Source: JAWLHU01 sp041690255
GTDB taxonomy: Bacteria; Bacillota; Sulfobacillia; Symbiobacteriales; Symbiobacteriaceae
NCBI GenBank assembly: GCA_041690255.1
Contig: JAWLHU010000001.1
Coordinates: 434,001 to 498,000 of the forward strand
Direction of reading: 5' to 3'
DNA: 64,000 bases
The notes below the pieces were generated by a model. That model saw only the letters and a list, made by a program, of their open reading frames with translations, had not been told where the DNA came from and made no database searches. The translations under genes were made by a program, and so were the position numbers. Shown piece after piece: positions 50,685 through 60,247 of the stretch. Position 1 is the stretch's first letter. Each line of letters opens with the position of its first letter.

Positions 50685-50941
50685 AGAATCAGCTCCCTTC
50701 GAGGACTGCGGTCGCATGGGAAGGCTCTTTCACCACTACGTTACCATCGGAACAATCCGCCTTGCCAGTTGTAATTCGAACAATTCGGATAGATAGATCG
50801 GCCATGGCCCCCCTTCACCCAATGGGCCATCAATGATTTTGATACAACGCCGAATCCTTGAAAACTCTGGTCAGCGGGAACCAAAGGTGCTATCATGCGG
50901 GGCAGATATGCCGACATTTTCATAAGGAGGCAGCCTCGACG

Positions 50942-51946
50942 GTGAACGCAGCACTCTCCGCACCCACGCCGTCCCGCTTGCCTGGTATTGGGTTGAGCCT
51001 TGGTCTGGCGATTGTCGCGTACCTTCTGGGACAACAGTTTCCGCTGATCGGGGGGCCGGTCTTCGCCATTCTGATCGGCCTGGCGATCGCCTCGGCCCGC
51101 AGGCCATCTGCAGTCTTCAAGCCCGGGCTTCGGTTCTCTGCGAAGCAGATCCTCCAGCTTGCGATCATCCTCATGGGCTTCGGTATGTCACTCGGGCAGG
51201 TCATAGTAACAGGTCGCGAGTCGCTGGTGGTCATGCTGACTACGCTCTCGGTCTGCCTGACAGCCGCCTGGCTGATTGGTCGAGCTATGGGCGTCCCAGG
51301 CAATCTGACCGCCCTCGTCGGGGCGGGGACTGCCATCTGCGGGGCGAGCGCGATCGCTGCGGTAGCGCCGGTCGTTCAGGCAGAGGAGAGGGAGGTGGCG
51401 TACTCCATCTCTACCGTCTTTGCCTTTAACATCGTGGCGGTTCTGCTCTTTCCTGCGCTGGGCCACCTCATGGGGTTCTCGCAGCAGGCCTTCGGTCTCT
51501 GGGCCGGTACGGCGATCAACGATACCTCGTCGGTGGTGGCGGCGGCCTACGCCTATGGCACCGATGCCGGAACCTATGCCACCGTCGTCAAACTGGCCCG
51601 TTCAATCATGATCATTCCCATTGTGTTGGGGCTTTCCGCGCTGCGCCTGCGGGCCTCCAGCGAAGGGTCATCTGTAAAGGTGACCAGGTTGGTTCCCTGG
51701 TTCATTCTCTGGTTTCTCGCCGCCTCGCTCCTCGTCTCGACCGAGCTCCTCCCGGTCGGGCTGACAGCGTGGCTGCCGAAGGTGGGGAAGTTCCTGATCG
51801 TCGTCGCCCTGGCCGCAGTGGGGTTAAACGCGGATCTCAAGGCGATTGCCCGCACGGGCTGGCGTCCCCTGGCACTCGGGGCGATTCTCTGGGTGCTGGT
51901 GGCGGTGACCAGTGTTCTCGTTCAACGGTTGATGGGGCAGATCTAA
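50942..51946 (+). CDS. YeiH family putative sulfate/sulfonate exporter
   Basis: A 334-aa membrane protein with about ten helices of the UPF0324/YeiH family (PSE). GTG 50942 follows AAGGAGG at 50925-50931 by 10 bases. The signature TALVGAGTAICGASAIAAVAPV and the second motif TAINDTSSVVAAAYAYG are complete. Reported members export sulfate/cysteate-related anions or respond to sulfur compounds; the substrate here is not proven. Two further genes follow in the same direction after a 15-base gap. Confidence 0.88.
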   Translation: MNAALSAPTPSRLPGIGLSLGLAIVAYLLGQQFPLIGGPVFAILIGLAIASARRPSAVFKPGLRFSAKQILQLAIILMGFGMSLGQVIVTGRESLVVMLTTLSVCLTAAWLIGRAMGVPGNLTALVGAGTAICGASAIAAVAPVVQAEEREVAYSISTVFAFNIVAVLLFPALGHLMGFSQQAFGLWAGTAINDTSSVVAAAYAYGTDAGTYATVVKLARSIMIIPIVLGLSALRLRASSEGSSVKVTRLVPWFILWFLAASLLVSTELLPVGLTAWLPKVGKFLIVVALAAVGLNADLKAIARTGWRPLALGAILWVLVAVTSVLVQRLMGQI

Positions 51947-51961
51947 GATGGGGGTGGGCCG

Positions 51962-52582
51962 GTGGGGCAGTTGGAGATTCAGGTTCGTTCTTACTCGCTG
52001 GCGGATTGGGATGCGCTCTACCGCATTCAGCGGGAGTGCTTTCCGCCACCGTTTCCCGAGGAGCAGATCTGGTCGCGGGAGCAGATTGAGACCCATCTGC
52101 GCATATTCCCGGAGGGGGCGCTCTGCGCTGAGCTAAACGGCGAGGTGGTCGGTTCCTGCACCTCCCTGATCATTCAGTTCGACCCGGCCCATCCGGACCA
52201 CAGCTGGGCCGAGGTGACCGACAACGGGAGCATCACCACGCACGATCCGAGCGGCGACACGCTCTACGGGGTGGATATTTCCGTGCGGCCGGACTTCCGG
52301 GGCAAGGGCGTCGCCCGGGCGCTCTACCAGGCCCGCTTCGACCTGGTTCGCCGTCTGGGGTTGACTCGGTTCATGGCCGGCGGGCGGATGCCCGGCTACC
52401 ACAAGCACGCGGCGCAGCTAACCCCGGAGGCCTACGCCAACGAGGTGATTGCTGGTCGGATCATCGATCCGGTGATCACCCCGCAGTTGAAGGCAGGGTT
52501 GAAGCCCGTCGAGGTCGTACACAATTATCTGATCGATGAAGAGTCGGGCAACAACGCCTTGTTGCTGGAATGGAGGCCATAG
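51962..52582 (+). CDS. GNAT family N-acetyltransferase
   Basis: A 206-aa acetyltransferase with acetyl-CoA loop VDISVRPDFRGKGVARALYQ, start GTG 51962. The long C-terminal extension AQLTPEAYANEVIAGRIIDP resembles the GNAT part of YhcX-like proteins. The next gene, 3 bases after its stop, encodes a nitrilase-family enzyme. In several bacteria these two domains are fused, so the pair probably forms one functional unit. Confidence 0.88.
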   Translation: MGQLEIQVRSYSLADWDALYRIQRECFPPPFPEEQIWSREQIETHLRIFPEGALCAELNGEVVGSCTSLIIQFDPAHPDHSWAEVTDNGSITTHDPSGDTLYGVDISVRPDFRGKGVARALYQARFDLVRRLGLTRFMAGGRMPGYHKHAAQLTPEAYANEVIAGRIIDPVITPQLKAGLKPVEVVHNYLIDEESGNNALLLEWRP

Positions 52583-52585
52583 CGC

Positions 52586-53452
52586 ATGACGAGCAAGCGA
52601 GTCCGGATCGCGACGATTCAGTTTGACCACAGGCCGATCACCGGCTTTGATCAGTTCGCCTCCCAGGTCGTTCACTACGTGCGCCTGGCGGAGGATGCGG
52701 GCTGCCAGTTGATGGTCTTCCCGGAGTACCTGACCGGGCCGCTGGCCATGCTGGACCCCGACTGGAATCGCTGGACGGCCCCCTATCAAGAGCTCTTCAG
52801 CCACCTGGCCAAGTCATCGAAAATGACGATTCTGGCTGGCACTCATCTGACCGAAAAGGGGGGCGTGCTCTACAACACCGCCCACCTCTTCCTGCCCTCG
52901 GGTGAACTCTTCACCCAGGAGAAGATTCACATGACCCCCTGCGAGGTGGATCCCTGGTGCCTGGGCCGGGGCGACGGTGTGCAGGTCTTCGATACCCCGG
53001 TGGGCCGGCTGGCCGTTCAGGTCTGCTTTGACGTGGAGTTCCCGGAGCCGACCCGAGTGGCGGCGGAGGCGGGGGCAGACCTGATCCTGGTGCCCTCGGC
53101 AACCGACGATAAGCAAGGCTTCTGGCGGGTCCGGTACTCCTGCCACGCCCGGGCGATCGAGAACCAGGTCTACGTGGTCCACTCGGCGCTGGTGGGCGGC
53201 CTGCCGGTCCGCTTCCTGGAGCAGTCGGTCGGCCGGTCGGGGATCATTACCCCGTGCGATATCCCCTTCCCGCAGGGTGGTGTCCTCACCGATGGCGACT
53301 GGAACCAGGGCATGGCCGTGATCGGAGAGGTCGACCTGGGTCTGCTCCAGGGGATCCGCGATGGCGGCTCGGTCACGCCCAGAAAGGAGCGGCGGCCCGA
53401 GGCCTACTTCGTCAGCACGCCTGGCCGCTCGATCAAAAAGTTGGCGGAGTAA
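52586..53452 (+). CDS. Carbon-nitrogen hydrolase (nitrilase superfamily)
   Basis: A 288-aa amidase-type enzyme with catalytic Glu47 (FPEYL), Lys113 (QEKIHMTP) and Cys147 (VCFDVEFPE). Members hydrolyse or transfer amide nitrogen; this one resembles the YhcX-like group that occurs with a GNAT domain. It starts 3 bases after the GNAT gene. Substrate unknown. Terminator at 53460. Confidence 0.9.
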   Translation: MTSKRVRIATIQFDHRPITGFDQFASQVVHYVRLAEDAGCQLMVFPEYLTGPLAMLDPDWNRWTAPYQELFSHLAKSSKMTILAGTHLTEKGGVLYNTAHLFLPSGELFTQEKIHMTPCEVDPWCLGRGDGVQVFDTPVGRLAVQVCFDVEFPEPTRVAAEAGADLILVPSATDDKQGFWRVRYSCHARAIENQVYVVHSALVGGLPVRFLEQSVGRSGIITPCDIPFPQGGVLTDGDWNQGMAVIGEVDLGLLQGIRDGGSVTPRKERRPEAYFVSTPGRSIKKLAE

Positions 53453-53459
53453 CGTACAA

Positions 53460-53488
53460 GCCCCGAGCCTGTCCAGCAGGCCCGGGGC
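53460..53488. terminator. Terminator between nitrilase and second MFS genes
   Basis: GCCCCGAGCCTG pairs with CAGGCCCGGGGC (one mismatch) around TCCAG; downstream ACTCTTT. Converging genes on both sides. Confidence 0.75.
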
Positions 53489-53495
53489 GTACTCT

Positions 53496-54707
53496 TTAGG
53501 AGGCGACTTCTTCTTCCGGTTTGTGAATAACCTCCCGTACGGAGACCAGCACCCAGATCAGGTCGATCAGGAGCAGCAGGCCCGTCACCGGGAAGACCGA
53601 GCGGAGTCCGAAGGTGGAGGCGACGAAGCCACCCACCAGGGGTCCGGCCGTGTTGCCGATGAAGATCGCTGAACTCGTGAAACCGAAGACCCGGCCCTGC
53701 ATCTCCCGCGGGACGGTTCGGGCGATCAGGCCGTTGGCGGCAGGCATGAGGCCGCCGGTGAAGAGGCCAAGCACGAACCGGAGGGCGATCATCTGCCAGA
53801 CGGCGGTGGCAAAGCCCTGGAGGATGTAGATGACCGAGGCCCCGCCCAGGGCGACCGCCAGGAGCCGACGGGAGCCGATCCGATCGGAGAGCTTACCCAC
53901 CTGCGGCGCTACAATGATGGTCGCCACGCCGGTGATACTGAAGACCAGGCCGGAGAGGGTGGTCACCCAACCCTCAGGGGCATCGAGCATCTGCAGGTAG
54001 CGGGCCAGCACCGGCTCCGCCGTCAGGATCGAAAACATGTTCATGAAGAGCACGACGGCCATGGCCATGACCACCGGATACTGCCGCACAGCCGCCAGAC
54101 CGGCCGCAAAGCCCCCCTGCTCGCTCTTCTCAACCGGGGTAAACCGCTCCTTGATCAGGGTGAGGACGATCAATCCGGCCACCAGACAGGTGACAGCCGT
54201 CATGTAGAAAATGGGACGGTAGCCCATCCACCGGGCTAGTACGCCGCCGGCCAGGGGGCCCAGGATCGAGCCGGCCACGTTGCCCGTGCCCAGCAGCCCC
54301 AGCGCCTGGCCCGACTTCTCCCGGGGCACCACGTTGGCCATGTAGGCGGTGGCGGCGGGAATGAAGCCGGCAGCGAGCCCCTGCAGGAACCGGAGGCCGA
54401 GCAGGTGCCACGGTGTCTGTGCCAGGCCCATGAGGGCGACCACAACGGCCATGCCGAAGGCGGAGCGGAGCATCATCGGTTTGCGGCCGATCCGGTCCGA
54501 AAGGCTGCCCCAAATCGGGGAGACGATCGCCATGACCACGAAGTTGGCCGAGAAGATCACCCCGGCCCACATCTCCACCGATGGCCCCTGCACGCCCAAT
54601 TCCTCGAGGTAGAGGGGAAGGAACGGCATGATCAGACTGAAACCCATCTGAATGACGAAACTGCTAATCCATAGAATGTGAAGCTCCCGGCGCCAGCGTT
54701 CCACCAT
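53496..54707 (-). CDS. MFS transporter, drug-exporter type
   Basis: A 403-aa major facilitator with 12 predicted helices. GSLSDRIGRKPMMLRS is the loop 2-3 motif and LLGTGNVAGSILGPLAGGVLA the motif C of antiporters. It resembles the multidrug/sugar-efflux group. The start ATG 54707 follows GGAAGG by 4 bases; GTG 54704 is possible. It is unrelated in position to the MFS gene at 43979. Monocistronic. Confidence 0.9.
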   Translation of the reverse strand: MVERWRRELHILWISSFVIQMGFSLIMPFLPLYLEELGVQGPSVEMWAGVIFSANFVVMAIVSPIWGSLSDRIGRKPMMLRSAFGMAVVVALMGLAQTPWHLLGLRFLQGLAAGFIPAATAYMANVVPREKSGQALGLLGTGNVAGSILGPLAGGVLARWMGYRPIFYMTAVTCLVAGLIVLTLIKERFTPVEKSEQGGFAAGLAAVRQYPVVMAMAVVLFMNMFSILTAEPVLARYLQMLDAPEGWVTTLSGLVFSITGVATIIVAPQVGKLSDRIGSRRLLAVALGGASVIYILQGFATAVWQMIALRFVLGLFTGGLMPAANGLIARTVPREMQGRVFGFTSSAIFIGNTAGPLVGGFVASTFGLRSVFPVTGLLLLIDLIWVLVSVREVIHKPEEEVAS

Positions 54708-54888
54708 TCCACCTTCCAATACTTCGTGTAGCAAAGTAATCGTAGCACGTGATTGTCAGGCTGTCTATCATCATGCCTTACCAACAATCCCCTTCGCAAA
54801 GGAATCGCGATGCTCTTCATCGAACCGTTTAGCCGCTAGGGATGCCGCGCGTTGCGTGATCGGACCTGTACCGGAGGGATACTTTATC

Positions 54889-55416
54889 ATGGATGGACAC
54901 CGGGAGACGCCCGATACTCGGTTGGAGCAATACCTGCTGATCGCGATTGGACTCGGTATCCTCTTCGCCGGGGACCTGCTCGTCCTTCGCATCAAAGCCG
55001 ACCCGGCTCACACCCACCCGGCGGAGTTCCTCCTGCTGGCGCTCCTGGCCGCCCTTCTGCTCTATCTGGCCTGGCTCTTTCTGGGCATGCAGACCGTGCG
55101 CTACCACCTGGATGGCGGGCACCTCCACCTGTACCAACTCCTGCGCAGGCCACTGGTCCTCCGGTTGGACGCGCCGCTGGGGCTTCACCGCTGGCGCTAC
55201 CGGTGGGGTTGGAGCGGAGGGGCCGAGAAGGATCTCGGGGTTGAGGAGATCGACCACTTTCCACCGCTTTGGGCCTTCGGCTCCAGCAAGGTCTGGGTGC
55301 TGGTGGGGCAGACCGCCGGGGGAGACCGCCATGCCGTGGCGTTGCGCCCCTCGCCGCGATTGCTGGCCCTGCTGAAGGAGACGGTTGCGGAGCGCCGGGC
55401 TATGCACGGCGACTGA
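54889..55416 (+). CDS. PH-like membrane protein of unknown function
   Basis: A 175-aa protein with two N-terminal helices (about 16-36 and 46-66) followed by a soluble part with the pattern VRYHLDGGHLHLYQLLRRPL, resembling bacterial PH-like domains (DUF3093-type is one possibility). ATG 54889 is 10 bases after GGAGGG; a GTG at 54856 extends the frame. A membrane protein gene follows after 26 bases. Confidence 0.72.
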   Translation: MDGHRETPDTRLEQYLLIAIGLGILFAGDLLVLRIKADPAHTHPAEFLLLALLAALLLYLAWLFLGMQTVRYHLDGGHLHLYQLLRRPLVLRLDAPLGLHRWRYRWGWSGGAEKDLGVEEIDHFPPLWAFGSSKVWVLVGQTAGGDRHAVALRPSPRLLALLKETVAERRAMHGD

Positions 55417-55442
55417 CCCCTGGAGACTGGGAGGCGCTTTCC

Positions 55443-56288
55443 TTGCTAACACTGCTTCTGATCGAGATCCTCTTCATGCTCCTGGCCGGACTCTTTACCA
55501 TGGGGGTCCTGCCCTGGCTGCGCGGCTTCCCGCCAGCCTGGCCACTCTTCCTGGTCGGCGTACTTATGACCCTGTCATTCATTGCCCTCTACGCCCTCGC
55601 CAACCTGGGAGGTAAGCGCATGTCCACCCGGCTGCGGCTCGGGCTGGGAGTAGCCGCCTACCTGGGTGCCTTCTGGAGCGATATCCTGCTCGCCACCGGC
55701 ATGATCTACCGCGGCGATGGGCTGCCGCCCCGGGCGGGCTACCTGCTCCTGGGCCCGGCCCTGCTCGGCCTGGTACTCCCAGCGGTGGCCGCCCTGCGGG
55801 CGAAGCCGGGGGCGCGGGGGTGTGCCGCTGCCACGGCATTCTACATGTACGCCCTGCCCATGGTCGTCATCCGCTACCCGCTTGTCTGGATGGTCCGCGT
55901 GAACCCGTGGGCCCAGATGATCGCCATGCAGACAGGAGCCTTCTACCTCTTCCTGCGAGGGCTGCTCCGGATCTTCCGGCCCACATCGGCCGAGGGGAAT
56001 GAGCAGGCCGGCCCGCTCGTGCCTCGCTCCGTGCCCGACCGCATCGTCGGCCTCGTGGAGGCGACGACCCGGCGGTCGGCCCGCCCCTTTGCCACCCGCC
56101 CCGATGGCTCTCTGGATCAGCAGGCCATATCGATCACCTGCCGGCCCGAGGACCTCCCCGGCGTCTCCCAGAGGCTGAGGGAGGCCCTCGTTGACCAGCC
56201 CTTCCTGGTGGAGACCGGCGTGGAGGAGAAGGGGAAGGCTGAACTGGTGATCCGCCCGGCAACGACCAACCAAGCGAAAGACGCATAA
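55443..56288 (+). CDS. Membrane protein of unknown function
   Basis: A 281-aa protein from TTG 55443, 8 bases after GGGAGG; the frame upstream is a shadow of the preceding gene. Five or six hydrophobic helices lie in residues 1-185. The C-terminal 95 residues are soluble, with ITCRPEDLPGVSQRLREALV, a mixed alpha/beta region. No family recognised. It precedes the DUF1028 gene by 14 bases, in one run of three. Confidence 0.7.
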   Translation: MLTLLLIEILFMLLAGLFTMGVLPWLRGFPPAWPLFLVGVLMTLSFIALYALANLGGKRMSTRLRLGLGVAAYLGAFWSDILLATGMIYRGDGLPPRAGYLLLGPALLGLVLPAVAALRAKPGARGCAAATAFYMYALPMVVIRYPLVWMVRVNPWAQMIAMQTGAFYLFLRGLLRIFRPTSAEGNEQAGPLVPRSVPDRIVGLVEATTRRSARPFATRPDGSLDQQAISITCRPEDLPGVSQRLREALVDQPFLVETGVEEKGKAELVIRPATTNQAKDA

Positions 56289-56302
56289 CGGAGGATACAG
56301 CC

Positions 56303-57106
56303 ATGACATTCTCGCTCGCTGCGCTCGATCGGGAGACCGGACAGATCGGCATTGTAGTGCAGTCCAAGGCCTTCGCCGTCGGCCTGGCGGTCCCGTGGGC
56401 CCGGCCCAAGGTGGGGGCGGTCTGCACCCAGGCCAATACCAACATGAAGTACGGCCCTGAGGGTCTCGATCTCCTGGAGCAGGGGCTGGCCCCGCAGGAG
56501 GTGATCGAGCGGCTGACCCGGGCGGATGAGGGCTACAAGATCCGCCAGGTCGGCGTGCTGGACGCCTCCGGTCGCGCCGCCAACTACACCGGTCCCAACT
56601 GCATGGAGTGGGCCGGCGGCCTGACCGGCGACGGCTGGACCGCCCAGGGGAATATCCTGGCGGGCCCGCAGGTGGTGGAGGCCATGGCCGCAGCCTACAG
56701 CAGTGCCGAGGGGCCGCTTGCCGAACGGCTCCTGTCGGCGCTGAAGGCCGGCCAGGAAGCCGGTGGCGATACCCGCGGCATGCAGTCCGCGGCACTGCTG
56801 GTGGTTGGTGAAGGGGCCATGCACCCCGGCGGGAAGCTGATCGAGATCCGGGTGGATGATCACCACACCCCCATCGACGAACTGATCCGGATCTACCAGG
56901 TTCGGAAGCGGCTCTTCGACTCCCGCTCCGGCGAGTGGGTCGACTACCAGGGCGATGTGATGCTGATGACCGAGCAGTTGATGCGCATGCGCAAGATCCC
57001 GAGCCTCAAGGCGCTGGCCGAGAAGCTCGGGATTGAGGAGGCGATCCGCGGTTCAAAGATCAGCCAGCGATTCCTTCAGGCGATCGCAGCTGAGCGCATG
57101 AAGTAA
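56303..57106 (+). CDS. DUF1028 domain protein (Ntn-hydrolase-like)
   Basis: A 267-aa protein. Residues 1-205 match DUF1028: TFSLAALDRETGQIGIVVQS at the start, VCTQANTNMKYGPEGLDLL, and DGWTAQGNILAG. The fold is Ntn-hydrolase-like but the activity is not established. The C-terminal part (KIPSLKALAEKLGI) may be a small helical domain. ATG 56303 follows GGAGG. Terminator at 57113. Confidence 0.88.
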   Translation: MTFSLAALDRETGQIGIVVQSKAFAVGLAVPWARPKVGAVCTQANTNMKYGPEGLDLLEQGLAPQEVIERLTRADEGYKIRQVGVLDASGRAANYTGPNCMEWAGGLTGDGWTAQGNILAGPQVVEAMAAAYSSAEGPLAERLLSALKAGQEAGGDTRGMQSAALLVVGEGAMHPGGKLIEIRVDDHHTPIDELIRIYQVRKRLFDSRSGEWVDYQGDVMLMTEQLMRMRKIPSLKALAEKLGIEEAIRGSKISQRFLQAIAAERMK

Positions 57107-57112
57107 GGAGAA

Positions 57113-57143
57113 GGGCTCCCCCCGGATCGCCGGGTGGGAGCCC
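57113..57143. terminator. Terminator between DUF1028 and lipoprotein genes
   Basis: GGGCTC pairs with GAGCCC, and CCGG with CCGG around ATCG, with an internal mismatch; converging genes. Confidence 0.65.
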
Positions 57144-57157
57144 TGTCGATTGATTTC

Positions 57158-57676
57158 CTACTTCGCACCCCAGATAAAGCTGGCGGTCCCTTCCTCGGTC
57201 TTGGTGTCGACCGTAATGGTAATGAACCCACCTTCGGTCTCACTATCGCCCGTCAGGAAGATATCGACCGTCCCGTTGGACTCTGATTCGGTCCGGCTCA
57301 TATCCTCGATGCCCTTCTCGCTGATCGCCTTCTCATAGAAGTCGGCAACGGGTGCGGCTTCACCCTTGAAGCCAATCTCCACCACGTAGCTTGCCTTGCC
57401 GTCCGCGGTCATGCGGGAGGAGCTGTTCACCTTGGCACCGGGATAGAGCTGGAAGGGGAAGCCCTCGGGCAGCTTGCCACCGCTCTCGGCGTCAATGGTC
57501 AGGGTCTCGCCGTCCTTGCCTTTGAGGGTCACGCTGCCGCCCTTGGAGTCAACCGAGACACCGGTTGCCTTTTCGACGGCCTTCTCGGTGGCCTTCTCCA
57601 CCGCCTTCTCGGCCAGGCCGCAGCCAGTCAGGGCCAGCAGGGCGCCTGCCAGCACGAGAGCCAGGATCTTGCGCAT
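57158..57676 (-). CDS. Lipoprotein of the duplicated surface module, copy 1
   Basis: A 172-aa lipoprotein with signal peptide and lipobox LTGC (Cys19). A helical linker AEKAVEKATEKAVEKATG is followed by a globular domain containing GGKLPEGFPFQLYPGAKV and an FYEKAISEKG helix. The gene at 62680 encodes a protein with the same arrangement (GKLPDGLPFPAYPKAKV, FYEEAIRDLG), so the two are paralogues. It starts 12 bases after the beta-helix gene stop, indicating one transcript. Function unknown. Confidence 0.85.
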   Translation of the reverse strand: MRKILALVLAGALLALTGCGLAEKAVEKATEKAVEKATGVSVDSKGGSVTLKGKDGETLTIDAESGGKLPEGFPFQLYPGAKVNSSSRMTADGKASYVVEIGFKGEAAPVADFYEKAISEKGIEDMSRTESESNGTVDIFLTGDSETEGGFITITVDTKTEEGTASFIWGAK

Positions 57677-57688
57677 GAGTGGTGCCCC

Positions 57689-60007
57689 CTATTCCTCGTT
57701 CTCGTCTACGGCGTTGCCCTCGAACTGGATTCCGAAGCCACTCAGGAACGTTGTGCCCTCGGAGCCGTAGCCACGATAGATGCCCATCTCGGCGGAGTTG
57801 CGGATCGTCGCATTCCGGATGAACCCGCCAAGGTCGACATCCAGGTTCAGTGCGATATTGGCGTTCTCGATCACCACGTTCTCCAGCTTGTTACTGTCGC
57901 CAGTCTCGCCTGTGAAGTGGAGGCCTTCCCAGGCGCCGGCCCGCTTTATCTCCGAGGTGAACGTGATCGGCTTGCCCGCCTGTCCCACGGCGACCAGGGT
58001 ACCCGCCCCGTTGTAGCCGACCTCCAGTGTGGCATTCTGCTGGAACCGCAGCTCCGTGCCAGGCTCGATTGTGACCACCGGGCTGGCGGTGCCGCCAATG
58101 TACACGGAGTTAGCGAAGCTGTAGGGGACACCGTGGTTCCGCCAGGTAGCCGTCCTGGTCACAGTGTCACTGGTGGTGAACCAGACCGAGATCGCCTGCC
58201 TGTCGTTGTTCTCGAACGCCTGGCCGGCGGGGATATAGCCGATCGAGTCAGCCTCCAGCCGGATCGGCCAGCCGTTGCCGGCGAAGAGGTTGCCGGTGGA
58301 CTCGGGACGCATCTGTACGTTGCCGTAGAACTCCATGCCGCTCTGGGCCGCTCCCATGATCAGGGAGTTGGAGAGCTGGAACTTGACGGTCTTTCCTCCC
58401 TGGGAGTCGACATAGAGTCCGGCGCTGTTGTCCTCGTTCAGGCCGCCGTAAGCGATCACCACGCCGTTCAGCTTGGTCTTGTCACCGGCGTTGCTCATCA
58501 GCCGGATGCCTTCCCAGGCGCCCCGCTCCGGCGCAGCGGTCCAGGCGCCGAAGATGATCGACTGATTGACGCCGCAAAGGGCGCAACCGGGCTCCAGGGC
58601 GGCGACAGAGGCCAGCTCGCTTGCCTTGGCCGGGTCCTTGGTCCACGTATCGGGATCGAACTCAGACTTCCACTCACCGCCGCCCTCGGGGCGCTCGCCC
58701 TCACCGGCGCCGTCAACGAGTGCACCCGCATCCGCCACGAGGTGGCCCGGGGCACCATCGCCGACGAACAGAGCCGCGCTGGGCGCCCACAGGGTGATCA
58801 CGCCAGGGGCGATGGTCAGAGTTGGCGCCGCCTTGCCCTCCACGTAGACATCATCGTTGATGGCGTAGGGGATCGAGACGTTTTTCCAGGTGGTGTTGGT
58901 GGCTACGGTGGAGTAGCCGGAGTCATCAATGGCCACGGCGTTCACAGCGTTGCCCTCAAACGTGCCCCAGGGCAGGTTGTGGCTGCCGTAGATCCCGGTG
59001 ATAATCGGGAAGCCGCCATTCTCAGCAGCCACTTCCGTGTCGCTGATCGTGAGGCCTGCGCTGCCAGCCCGGAGGCGGCCCTGGTACTTCATGTTCAGGC
59101 CGGCATACTGGCTGTGCTTGATCTCCACGTTGTTCAGCTGGACCTCCACCATCTTCTCGTACCCTTCGATGGTGATCGCGCCGCCTTCAGCTTCGCCAGC
59201 GTACTCAATGACGGCGTTGGCGATCCGGCTGTCGTTGATCAGGGTCTGGTTGAAGAAGTGGATACCATCCCAGAAGCCCGCCTGCGGGCCGGAGGTATCG
59301 GCGGTGAAGTAGACCGGATCGCCGTCCTTGCCGTTGACGACAAGGCCGCCCGGTGCGCTCCCGCCGACCTCGATCCCCGAGTTGGCCTCAAAGCGAAGGA
59401 CCGCGCCGGGTTCAATCGTCAGGATCGGGCTGTCCGTGCCTTCCACATAGAAGGTCCCGGAGACGATATGCGGGCTGCCACACTTGCCCCAGGTCTCGCC
59501 ACCAACGGCGATGGTGCCCTCATGCCTCTGGAACGGAGCGAGGGTACATTCGGAACCCGAGTTGATAATCACCGTGTAGGTGTTGGCATCCCACTTCACG
59601 TCGAGCCCTAGCGCATCGATAATGAAGCGGACCGGCACGAAGGTCCTGCTGTCAATCAGCACAGGGGGGACCGCGATCTCGTAGGGTGTGCCATCGATCG
59701 TGGCCCCGGCCTTACCGACCGTCAGAACGATCACCTTGTTGCCCTTGGTGGCGGTAATCGTGTAGGTGTCAGGATTCCACTTCACGTCGACGCTGAGGGC
59801 CTCGAAGATCGCACGCAGGGGCGCGACCGTGCGGTTGTTGACGATATAGCCGCTGAAGTCCATGGTGCGGCCATCCATCATGATGTTGACCTTGACCAGG
59901 CCCGAACTGTTCAGATTCCAGTCATCCGGAGCACCAGCCACAGGCAGGGAGCCGACGATGAGCAGGAGCACGGTCACGATGGCCACAAGAAAGCGGGGAC
60001 GACGCAT
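57689..60007 (-). CDS. Secreted stalk-domain protein with beta-helix repeats
   Basis: A 772-aa exported protein. Signal peptide at 1-25. A copper-amine-oxidase N-terminal-like (stalk) domain follows at about 30-145, with VNIMMDGRTMDFSG, NRTVAPLRAIFEAL and SRTFVPVRFIIDALGLDVKW. The rest is rich in repeats of the type LTIEPGAVLRFEANSGIEVG-GSAPG and NAVIEYAG, indicating a right-handed parallel beta-helix. Stalk domains attach to cell wall or mediate surface contacts in Firmicutes. ATG 60007 follows GGAGGG. The gene at 63281 is a paralogue. Confidence 0.85.
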   Translation of the reverse strand: MRRPRFLVAIVTVLLLIVGSLPVAGAPDDWNLNSSGLVKVNIMMDGRTMDFSGYIVNNRTVAPLRAIFEALSVDVKWNPDTYTITATKGNKVIVLTVGKAGATIDGTPYEIAVPPVLIDSRTFVPVRFIIDALGLDVKWDANTYTVIINSGSECTLAPFQRHEGTIAVGGETWGKCGSPHIVSGTFYVEGTDSPILTIEPGAVLRFEANSGIEVGGSAPGGLVVNGKDGDPVYFTADTSGPQAGFWDGIHFFNQTLINDSRIANAVIEYAGEAEGGAITIEGYEKMVEVQLNNVEIKHSQYAGLNMKYQGRLRAGSAGLTISDTEVAAENGGFPIITGIYGSHNLPWGTFEGNAVNAVAIDDSGYSTVATNTTWKNVSIPYAINDDVYVEGKAAPTLTIAPGVITLWAPSAALFVGDGAPGHLVADAGALVDGAGEGERPEGGGEWKSEFDPDTWTKDPAKASELASVAALEPGCALCGVNQSIIFGAWTAAPERGAWEGIRLMSNAGDKTKLNGVVIAYGGLNEDNSAGLYVDSQGGKTVKFQLSNSLIMGAAQSGMEFYGNVQMRPESTGNLFAGNGWPIRLEADSIGYIPAGQAFENNDRQAISVWFTTSDTVTRTATWRNHGVPYSFANSVYIGGTASPVVTIEPGTELRFQQNATLEVGYNGAGTLVAVGQAGKPITFTSEIKRAGAWEGLHFTGETGDSNKLENVVIENANIALNLDVDLGGFIRNATIRNSAEMGIYRGYGSEGTTFLSGFGIQFEGNAVDENEE

Positions 60008-60036
60008 GGGGTTCCCTCCTTATGTAAATCACTGAA

Positions 60037-60225
60037 TCACCGTTGGGGTTTGCGGAGCCCATGGGCAAGGGTGGAGCGAATGACCGAGACGGCTTCGTCG
60101 AGGCTGTGGACATAGACGTTCATACCGGTCTGGACATGCTCGACCTGCCACCGCTCGCTCGGAGGTGGGCCTTGTTCACGGCGGACCCGAAGAATGAAGG
60201 TATCGGCAGGCCGTTCTGATACCAT
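60037..60225 (-). CDS. 62-aa protein of unknown function
   Basis: A small gene, ATG 60225, 8 bases after GGAGGGG. The product has a predicted strand-helix pattern (TFILRVRREQGPPPSERWQV, VYVHSLDEAVSVIRSTL) that is amphipathic and without membrane segment. It lies between the BTAD regulator gene and the beta-helix gene, 29 bases before the latter. No family recognised; the SD and codon use support it as real. Confidence 0.65.
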   Translation of the reverse strand: MVSERPADTFILRVRREQGPPPSERWQVEHVQTGMNVYVHSLDEAVSVIRSTLAHGLRKPQR

Positions 60226-60247
60226 GGGATTCCCCCTCCAATGCGAA

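Noticed and set aside
57917..59611. 564-codon plus-strand frame
   Set aside because: Shadow of the beta-helix gene on the other strand; repetitive product of no known family.
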